From contig JBGAWE010000139.1 in assembly GCA_044227705.1 (NCBI GenBank), positions 1 to 11,948 on the forward strand: 11,948 bases of DNA. Reading direction: 5' to 3'. Origin of the DNA: JANOQP01 sp044227705 (lineage in GTDB: Bacteria; Bacteroidota; Bacteroidia; Chitinophagales; Saprospiraceae). Below the pieces are notes generated by a model that worked only from the letters and a program-made list of their open reading frames with translations, was not told the origin of the DNA and did not search any database. The position numbers and the translations under genes were made by a program. Positions within the stretch are counted from its first letter, which is position 1, and each line of letters starts with the position of its first letter. Below are positions 6,917 to 11,948 of this stretch, in pieces.

Positions 6917-7811
6917 AAACGGCCCCGTCAATGGCCAGATGGCTGTTGGGAAAGACCGACCGGGCCTCCTCCAAAATCAAGTCGAGGTCGAGATAGCGCG
7001 TCGAGAAGTGGCCGACGACGAGCTGGCCGACAGCAGCTTTCAGCGCGATTTCCGCTGCCTGTCGAGCGGTCGAGTGACCGGTCAGGGCGGCCTCGGCGGC
7101 TTTTTCATGGAGGAAGGTCGCCTCGTGGTAGAGCAGATTTATTCCTGAAATCCGCTCAGCGAGTTCATCGAAAGCTTGTGTGTCGGTCGCGTAGAAGAAG
7201 CGGCGCGGCGGGTCGGCGGGCGTTGTAAGTTGCTCGTTTTCAACCAGTTGGCCGGCTTTTGTCGTGAAGCTCGCCCCGGCTTTTATCCCCGGGATTTCGG
7301 AAAATGGGATTTCCAGTTCGGCAATCTTCTCCGGTCGGATGTGGCGCGGCCGGGGTTTTTCCTCAAAGAGAAAACCGGCGCACGGGATGCGGTGCCGCAG
7401 CGGGACGGCCGTCACCTTCAAATGGTGGTCTTCGAAAAGTAGCACCTCGGAGGTCGGGTCGAACTCGGTGATTTTCAGCGGAAAAGTCTGGTGGGCGGAG
7501 GCGACGGAGAGCGCGGTCTCCAAAAAGAGCCGCAGCCCCGTCGGCGCGAAGATTTCGAGCGGCTCCGAGCGTTTGTTCAGTGCCAACGAGGTGACGAGGC
7601 CAGGCAGCCCGAAGATGTGGTCGCCGTGCAGGTGCGAAAGGAAGATTTGGCGAATCCGGGCCCTTTTCACCCCGAAACGGCTCATCTGGAGCTGTGTCCC
7701 CTCGCCGCAGTCGAGGAGGCAGGAACGGCTTCCCACTGTCAGGACTTGGGCGGAAAGGCCGCGCTCGGTGGTCGGGACGGCGGCGGAGGCGCCGAGGATG
7801 GTCAGTTGCAT
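6903..7811 (-). CDS. rnz: Ribonuclease Z (tRNA 3'-end processing endonuclease)
   Basis: A 302-residue zinc-dependent endonuclease of the metallo-beta-lactamase fold that cleaves the 3' trailer from tRNA precursors in the cytoplasm. The metal-binding motif is SHLHGDH (His60, His62, Asp64, His65). Further ligand or motif residues are His140 in VPLRHRIPCAGF, Asp210 in YATDT, His229 in LYHEATF, His246 in GHSTA and His268 in VGHFSTRY. The segment 158-180 (PEKIAELEIP) matches the flexible exosite region that binds tRNA. Length is normal for bacterial short-form RNase Z. The start at 7811 (MQLTILGASAAVPT) is the family's usual start; the only longer in-frame option is a TTG at 7853, which would place a Pro-rich extension in front and lie upstream of a good -7 promoter element. 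Its coding end overlaps the convergent MOSC gene. Confidence 0.96.
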   Translation of the reverse strand: MQLTILGASAAVPTTERGLSAQVLTVGSRSCLLDCGEGTQLQMSRFGVKRARIRQIFLSHLHGDHIFGLPGLVTSLALNKRSEPLEIFAPTGLRLFLETALSVASAHQTFPLKITEFDPTSEVLLFEDHHLKVTAVPLRHRIPCAGFLFEEKPRPRHIRPEKIAELEIPFSEIPGIKAGASFTTKAGQLVENEQLTTPADPPRRFFYATDTQAFDELAERISGINLLYHEATFLHEKAAEAALTGHSTARQAAEIALKAAVGQLVVGHFSTRYLDLDLILEEARSVFPNSHLAIDGAVFKVE

Positions 7812-7814
7812 GGC

Positions 7815-7846
7815 CAAAGGTAGAACGGCGGACGGCGGCGGACAGA
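7815..7846 (-). promoter_or_regulatory. Candidate Bacteroidota-type promoter for rnz
   Basis: On the minus strand, TACCTTTG (7822-7815) matches the TAnnTTTG -7 consensus exactly. Twenty bases upstream, TCTG (7846-7843) matches three of four bases of the TTTG -33 element, within the usual 19-21 spacing. The -7 element ends only three bases before the rnz ATG at 7811, so transcription would begin at or within a base or two of the start codon, giving a leaderless mRNA. The motif match is direct; activity is inferred. Confidence 0.5.
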
Positions 7847-7902
7847 CGATCAACGGCGAACAAGGCCTGGCTAAATCGGGAAACCCAATTCTGAAATCAT
7901 TC

Positions 7903-7910
7903 TACCTTTT
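7903..7910 (+). promoter_or_regulatory. Possible -7 element upstream of the amino acid permease
   Basis: TACCTTTT matches seven of eight positions of the Bacteroidota -7 consensus TAnnTTTG and lies 70 bases before the permease ATG. No convincing -33 TTG is found at the expected spacing, so this is a weak candidate. If used, the transcript would start shortly before the paired hairpin segments at 7924-7954. Confidence 0.3.
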
Positions 7911-7923
7911 CCGCGACAAAACC

Positions 7924-7954
7924 CGCAGCGAGGCTGCGCTTTCGGTTCCTCGCT
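7924..7954 (+). promoter_or_regulatory. Two mutually exclusive hairpins in the permease leader
   Basis: CGCAGC (7924-7929) pairs perfectly with GCTGCG (7933-7938) around a GAG loop. The overlapping segment AGCGAGG (7927-7933) is also perfectly complementary to CCTCGCT (7948-7954). The two stems share bases and cannot form together. The element sits 26-57 bases before the permease start. It resembles a simple RNA switch or attenuator layout but has no T-run, so chance or a degenerate palindromic repeat is also possible. Confidence 0.35.
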
Positions 7955-7980
7955 TCATCAATTCCTCAACATCAAAAACA

Positions 7981-9669
7981 ATGGCATTGACCGACCTCTT
8001 CCGCAAGAAATCCCTCGAAGACGCGATGCACGGCCCCGACTTCGAGGGGGGGCACGGCGGCATGAAGCGCGACCTCGGCGTGGTCGACCTGACCGCCTTC
8101 GGCATTGCGGCCATCATCGGGGCGGGCATCTTTTCGACCATCGGGTCGGCCTCGTTTCACGGGGGGCCGGGGGTCATCTTCCTGTTCATTTTCACGGCGC
8201 TGGCCTGCGGGTTTGCGGCGCTCTCGTATGCGGAGTTCGCGTCGCTCATCCCGGTCAGCGGGTCGGCGTACACCTATAGTTATGTCGCCTTCGGCGAGAT
8301 TGTGGCTTGGGTGATCGGTTGGGCATTGCTGATGGAATATGCCGTCGGCAACATCACGGTCGCCGTCTCGTGGTCGGGCTATTTCACGAGTTTGATGGAG
8401 AACATCTTCCATTGGCACTGCCCCGACTGGGCGCAGGTCGATTGGGCGAGCGCGCGAAATCTTTCCCGCGAGGTGGCCGAAAAGGGGATCCTGCCGGAGA
8501 ATTTCAACGACGCGCAAAAAGAGGCCGTCGCCGCTTGGGCGAATGCGCCGCAAATCGGCGGCCTTCGTGCCATACTCGACTTGCCCGCCATCGTCATGTC
8601 CGTCCTCATCACATGGCTGGTCTATCGCGGCATCAGCGAGTCGCGCAAGGCGAGCAACCTGATGGTCGCTTTGAAGCTGCTCATCGTCTTCGCGGTCATC
8701 GTGGTCGGGGCGTTCTTCGTCGACGCGTCGAACTGGCACCCCTTCGTGCCGAACGGCGCGGGCGGCATCCTGTCGGGCGTGTCGGCGGTGTTCTTTGCGT
8801 ACATCGGCTTCGACGCCATCTCGACGACGGCCGAGGAGTGCAAGAACCCGCAGCGCGACCTGCCCCGCTCGATGATCTACTCGATTGTGATTTGCACAGT
8901 CCTCTACATCATCATCTCGCTCGTGCTGACGGGGATGGTGAAATACGACCAGTTGAACGTGGGCGACCCGCTGGCCTTTGTCTTCGAGAAAATCGGGCTG
9001 AAATGGTTTTCGGGCGTCATCGCCGTGTCGGCCGTCGTGGCCATGGCGGGCGTTTTTCTGGTGTTTCAACTCGGCCAGCCGCGCATCTGGATGGTGATGA
9101 GCCGCGACGGCCTCCTTCCAAAAAGGTTCTCCGAACTCCACCCGCGCTATCGCACGCCGGGCTTTGCGACCATCGTCACGGGCTTCTTCGTGGTGGTGCC
9201 GATGCTGTTCATCCCGAGCGCGACGGTGCTCGACCTGTGCTCGATGGGGACGCTGTTCGCCTTCGTGCTGGTCTGCGCCGGGGTCTTGAAGCTCCAGCTG
9301 CGGGCCGACGCGCCGAGAGGGAAGTTCCGGGTGCCCTATGTCAATGCGAAGTTCATTTTCCCCTCGATGCTGGCGGCGGGCGGTTGGGCGGTTTGGAATT
9401 ATTTCCCCGAGTTCTTCGCGGGCCTTTTCCCGGCCGAGGGCTGGGTCCATCAAATCCCGAACTGGCTTTTCCTCGCCCTCTGCGGTTACATGGCGGTGGC
9501 CAGTTTTCGGTGGTCGCTGTCGCTCATTCCGGTGCTTGGGCTGGTGTTTTGCTTTTACATGATGGCACAGATTCCGGCGAGTTCGTGGCTTGGGTTTTTC
9601 ATCTGGCTGGTGGCGGGGCTGGCGATCTACTTCGGGTTTGGGTACAGGAACAGCAAGCTGGCGCGGTGA
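7981..9669 (+). CDS. APC-superfamily amino acid permease (cationic amino acid transporter-like)
   Basis: A 562-residue inner-membrane transporter with about 12 or more membrane segments. TM1 carries the helix-breaking signature IGAGIF (46-51) of the APC fold, followed by GFAALSYAEFASLIPVSGSAY (77-97) and the TM6/7 region FAYIGFDAISTTAEE with NPQRDLPRSM (272-298). The C-terminus, with FYMMAQIPASSW and AIYFGFGYRNSKL, is like the CAT/YfnA branch. Such proteins import amino acids by proton coupling or exchange; the substrate cannot be fixed from sequence. Residues 141-200 form a long hydrophilic insertion between membrane segments (Trp- and Asp-rich). The start at 7981 is chosen because the N-terminal MALTDLFRKKS is typical; the reading frame stays open far upstream but runs antisense through rnz. 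No Shine-Dalgarno is present. It is divergent from rnz and lies 17 bases before the patatin gene, with which it may be co-transcribed. Confidence 0.93.
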   Translation: MALTDLFRKKSLEDAMHGPDFEGGHGGMKRDLGVVDLTAFGIAAIIGAGIFSTIGSASFHGGPGVIFLFIFTALACGFAALSYAEFASLIPVSGSAYTYSYVAFGEIVAWVIGWALLMEYAVGNITVAVSWSGYFTSLMENIFHWHCPDWAQVDWASARNLSREVAEKGILPENFNDAQKEAVAAWANAPQIGGLRAILDLPAIVMSVLITWLVYRGISESRKASNLMVALKLLIVFAVIVVGAFFVDASNWHPFVPNGAGGILSGVSAVFFAYIGFDAISTTAEECKNPQRDLPRSMIYSIVICTVLYIIISLVLTGMVKYDQLNVGDPLAFVFEKIGLKWFSGVIAVSAVVAMAGVFLVFQLGQPRIWMVMSRDGLLPKRFSELHPRYRTPGFATIVTGFFVVVPMLFIPSATVLDLCSMGTLFAFVLVCAGVLKLQLRADAPRGKFRVPYVNAKFIFPSMLAAGGWAVWNYFPEFFAGLFPAEGWVHQIPNWLFLALCGYMAVASFRWSLSLIPVLGLVFCFYMMAQIPASSWLGFFIWLVAGLAIYFGFGYRNSKLAR

Positions 9670-9686
9670 GTCCTTTTTGAAAAAAC

Positions 9687-11948
9687 ATGGAGAAACAACT
9701 TGACCAGGCCGGGCTTTGGGAGAAAATCTCGCCTGAAATAAAGGCGCACGGCCGCCTGCACCGCAAGTTCCGAAACGTTCTCGTCCGCCCCGCTCGGCCG
9801 GGCGAGGTCGTCGTCACCTCGACGGCCGACGGCAAGGAGACCGAGAACCGGGCCGAGCCGGGCGACTTCGTGCTGCGCAACCTCACCGCCGCCGCCGAGG
9901 AGTATGTCATCAAGCCAAAGGCTCTCGCCGAGCGCTACCGGCTGCTGGAAAAACGGCCCGACGGCCTCGACCTATACGAGCCGACCGGCCGTGCGCTCGC
10001 GCTCGAACTGACGGCGGCCTTGCTGAAAAGGACGGGGCTGCCGTCATCCTTCCATTTCACCGCGCCGTGGGGCCAGCCGATGGCGGCCAAAAAGGGCGAC
10101 TTCCTCGCCGTCGACGAGGCCGAGCGGTCGGCGTACCGCATTGCGCGGCGGGAGTTCTTTGAGACGTACGAGGCGGTGCCCACCCGCGATGAACTCATCG
10201 CCAAAGCCCAGGCCTTCCTGCACGGCGGGACCCTTGTCGAGGGCGAAGTTGTCAAGCTCGCCAAATCGCTCGAGGAGATGAACCTCATCTCGTATGCCCG
10301 CCGCGTCCGCAAAAAGCTCTACGACAGCCAGCACAGCGACTCGAAAAATGTCCAAAGGGACGAGACCGGCGGCCGAAAGGTCAACATGAAGAACGTCCGC
10401 ACGCTGGCCGTGATGACCTATAAGGACGACGACCTTCCCATCGACCTGCGGCACGACTACGCCGAGCGGCTAATCCAGTTCCACTACGGCCGCGAGCCGA
10501 AGGACATCGACCACTGCGACGCGGCCGGCATCCTCGGCGCCATCCACAAGCGGCGGTGGCGCGCCGACAACCAAGACCGCCACCTCCACGACGCGCTTGC
10601 ATTCTACTTGCGCGGCAACGCCCTGTGGGCGGAGGCCGCCGGCACCTATCTCGCCGCCAAACAGGTCGATGCGGGCGCCGCAAAGAAGGCGTCGGAGCAG
10701 GACAACTTCGCCGACAAGGGCTACTGCGCCCTCAACGCGGCTTTCATCCTCGACCAGCTCGCCCGGCAGATGGCCCTCGGGGAGCACAGCCGCGAGCAAA
10801 CCGGCCCGCTGCGAGTCTGTGCCGCCCTCCTCCGGTCGCGGGCCGACCAGCTGCGGCAAGCGGTCGCCGATTTTTGCACGTGGTTTGCCAGCGACACGGC
10901 ACAGGCCATGAACATCGACTACTGGTTCTATGCCACGTGGGCGGAGGCCCTGCTCGGCAAGGCCGAAACAGAGGCCGACATCGAGGCTGCCCTCGGCAAA
11001 TTGGATGAAGGCATCCAGCTTGCAAGGGAGCCTTGGATGCTCGATTCCACCCTCGAACAACTCCCAGACATGCTCGACACCGTGCTCGCCGACAAGGACA
11101 AGTTGCGCAAGTTGGCCATCGAAAAGGTGGAGGGCATCAAATGGAAAATCCGCCAAAACGGGGGCAGCGAAGCATCGACAGGCAGCTCGAACGGCGGGCA
11201 GCATGGGGCAAACCTCCATTTTTCCAACAACGAGAAGGTGGGCCTGGCCCTCTCCGGGGGCGGCTTCCGGGCATCACTCTACCACATCGGCGTGCTGGCC
11301 AAGCTGGCCGAGGCCGACCTTCTCAAGCGCGTCGAGGTCATCTCCTGCGTGTCGGGCGGCTCCATCATTGGGGCCTATTACTACCTCGAACTGAAAAAGG
11401 AGCTGGAGGCAAAACCCGACGGCAAGGGCATCGACTACGAGGGGCTTGTCCGGCGGATCGAGAAGGACTTCCTGCGGAAAATAAGCTCCAACCTGCGGCT
11501 GCGCGTCCTCGGGCACTTTTGGCACAACGCGCACATCGGGCTGTTCCGAAAGTTCACGCGGACGATGCGGCTGGCCGACCTCTACGAGCAGGAACTGTAC
11601 GGCGACCTCGTCGACGACGGCCAGGGAGGCCACAAGCGGCGACCCTTGATGAGCGACCTCATCTTCCGCCGCGACGGAAGGCCCCTCAACCTGCGGGCCG
11701 AAAACCGGCGGCGCGAGCACAAATTGCCGCTGCTGGTGCTCAACGCGACGAGCCTCAACACGGGCCACAACTGGCAGTTCACAGCCAAGTCGATGGGCGA
11801 GCCGCCCGCGTACATCAACAACGAGCTGGACGCCCGCGACACCTACCGCCGCATGTACTACGACGAGGCCCCCGAGCGCTACCGGGAAGTGCGGCTGGCG
11901 GTGGCGGTGGCCGCCTCGTCGTGCGTGCCGGGACTGTTCGCCCCCGTC
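9687..11948 (+). CDS. Multidomain patatin-like phospholipase with PGDYG-like and TRAFs-binding/TPR-like regions (partial, runs off right edge)
   Basis: 754 codons are visible and no stop is reached. Two PGDYG-like modules occupy about 41-86 and 122-163. Residues 168-465 resemble the TRAFs-binding (DUF4071) family of helical repeats: LAVMTYKDDDLP near 240, GILGAIHKRRWRAD at 281-294, LNAAFILDQLA near 349, and DYWFYATWAEALLG near 411. A Ser/Gly linker (about 490-512) leads to the patatin domain: oxyanion motif GGGFRA (524-529), nucleophile Ser556 in CVSGGS, NATSLNTGHNWQF (686-698) and AVAASSCVPGLFAPV (740-754). The catalytic Asp should lie past the window. Patatins hydrolyse acyl chains from membrane lipids. 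No signal peptide is seen, so a cytoplasmic enzyme acting on the inner leaflet is likely. The front half probably senses or regulates. It lies 17 bases after the permease. Patatin identity is firm; the other domain names are from remembered motifs. Confidence 0.88.
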   Translation, partial: MEKQLDQAGLWEKISPEIKAHGRLHRKFRNVLVRPARPGEVVVTSTADGKETENRAEPGDFVLRNLTAAAEEYVIKPKALAERYRLLEKRPDGLDLYEPTGRALALELTAALLKRTGLPSSFHFTAPWGQPMAAKKGDFLAVDEAERSAYRIARREFFETYEAVPTRDELIAKAQAFLHGGTLVEGEVVKLAKSLEEMNLISYARRVRKKLYDSQHSDSKNVQRDETGGRKVNMKNVRTLAVMTYKDDDLPIDLRHDYAERLIQFHYGREPKDIDHCDAAGILGAIHKRRWRADNQDRHLHDALAFYLRGNALWAEAAGTYLAAKQVDAGAAKKASEQDNFADKGYCALNAAFILDQLARQMALGEHSREQTGPLRVCAALLRSRADQLRQAVADFCTWFASDTAQAMNIDYWFYATWAEALLGKAETEADIEAALGKLDEGIQLAREPWMLDSTLEQLPDMLDTVLADKDKLRKLAIEKVEGIKWKIRQNGGSEASTGSSNGGQHGANLHFSNNEKVGLALSGGGFRASLYHIGVLAKLAEADLLKRVEVISCVSGGSIIGAYYYLELKKELEAKPDGKGIDYEGLVRRIEKDFLRKISSNLRLRVLGHFWHNAHIGLFRKFTRTMRLADLYEQELYGDLVDDGQGGHKRRPLMSDLIFRRDGRPLNLRAENRRREHKLPLLVLNATSLNTGHNWQFTAKSMGEPPAYINNELDARDTYRRMYYDEAPERYREVRLAVAVAASSCVPGLFAPV
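9807..10175 (+). repeat. Tandem PGDYG-like protein modules
   Basis: Residues 41-86 and 122-163 of the patatin protein share one pattern: a strand region, (P/K)GDF (58-61 and 136-139, 78 residues apart), a variable stretch, then (Y)-(V/R)-I-x-(P/R)-x3-F/L-x3-Y (EEYVIKPKALAERY versus SAYRIARREFFETY). This suggests duplication of a small module like the PGDYG family. The duplication is seen directly in the translation; the family name is from memory, and the ligand is unknown. Confidence 0.65.

Noticed and set aside
6143..6931. A 262-codon minus-strand open frame opposite the MOSC gene
   Set aside because: The plus strand carries a complete MOSC protein with its Cys motif; the minus-strand translation has no family features.
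7264..7980. In-frame extension of the permease upstream of 7981
   Set aside because: It runs antisense through rnz and its translation is not membrane-like; the family start fits the ATG at 7981.
7972..9453. A 493-codon minus-strand open frame opposite the permease
   Set aside because: It is rich in Arg, His and Asp, as expected from the complement of a hydrophobic transporter in GC-rich DNA, and shows no motif.
8307..9680. A 457-codon plus-strand open frame in another frame over the permease
   Set aside because: It is Arg-rich with no domain and overlaps a permease with clear membrane segments and APC signatures.
10470..11219. A 249-codon minus-strand open frame within the patatin gene
   Set aside because: It lies opposite the helical region of the patatin protein and shows no domain or plausible start context.

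Overview
The window is typical of a GC-rich member of the Bacteroidota, probably near the Saprospiria or Lewinella group. The phylum call rests on three lines of evidence: type IX secretion / gliding-type surface proteins (a PorP/SprF barrel, an OmpA/PD40 envelope protein and a secreted protein with a gliding-motility C-terminal sorting domain), no Shine-Dalgarno sequence at any start, and one good match to the phylum's TAnnTTTG -7 promoter element. The group-level guess is weaker. Seven protein-coding genes fill almost all of the window. No tRNA, rRNA, CRISPR array, insertion sequence or riboswitch was seen, and no gap between genes reaches 300 bases.

Region 1 (15-5920, minus strand) is a surface-secretion cassette read in this order: a secreted Cys-rich repeat protein with a type B C-terminal domain, a PorP/SprF family outer-membrane protein, and an 870-residue periplasmic protein with TPR-like, PD40 propeller, two carboxypeptidase-regulatory-like and OmpA peptidoglycan-binding domains. 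This is the same set of partners as the SprB/SprF/SprD and PorE/PorP components of characterised type IX systems. The likely logic is a cargo gene encoded beside its dedicated export and anchoring proteins.

Region 2 (6068-7811) is housekeeping: a MOSC-domain (mARC/YcbX-like) molybdenum-cofactor protein on the plus strand, converging on ribonuclease Z (rnz) on the minus strand with a 14-base overlap of the coding ends. A good Bacteroidota-type promoter lies almost against the rnz ATG, so the mRNA may be leaderless.

Region 3 (7981 to the right edge, plus strand) holds an APC-superfamily (CAT-like) amino acid permease and, 17 bases later, a large gene cut by the window edge. That gene encodes two tandem PGDYG-like modules, a region resembling the TPR-like TRAFs-binding (DUF4071) family, a Ser/Gly linker and a patatin-like phospholipase domain. 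It is the most unusual item here: the architecture looks like a sensor or regulator joined to a lipid-cleaving effector. A defence or stress role is inference only, and the catalytic Asp lies beyond the window.
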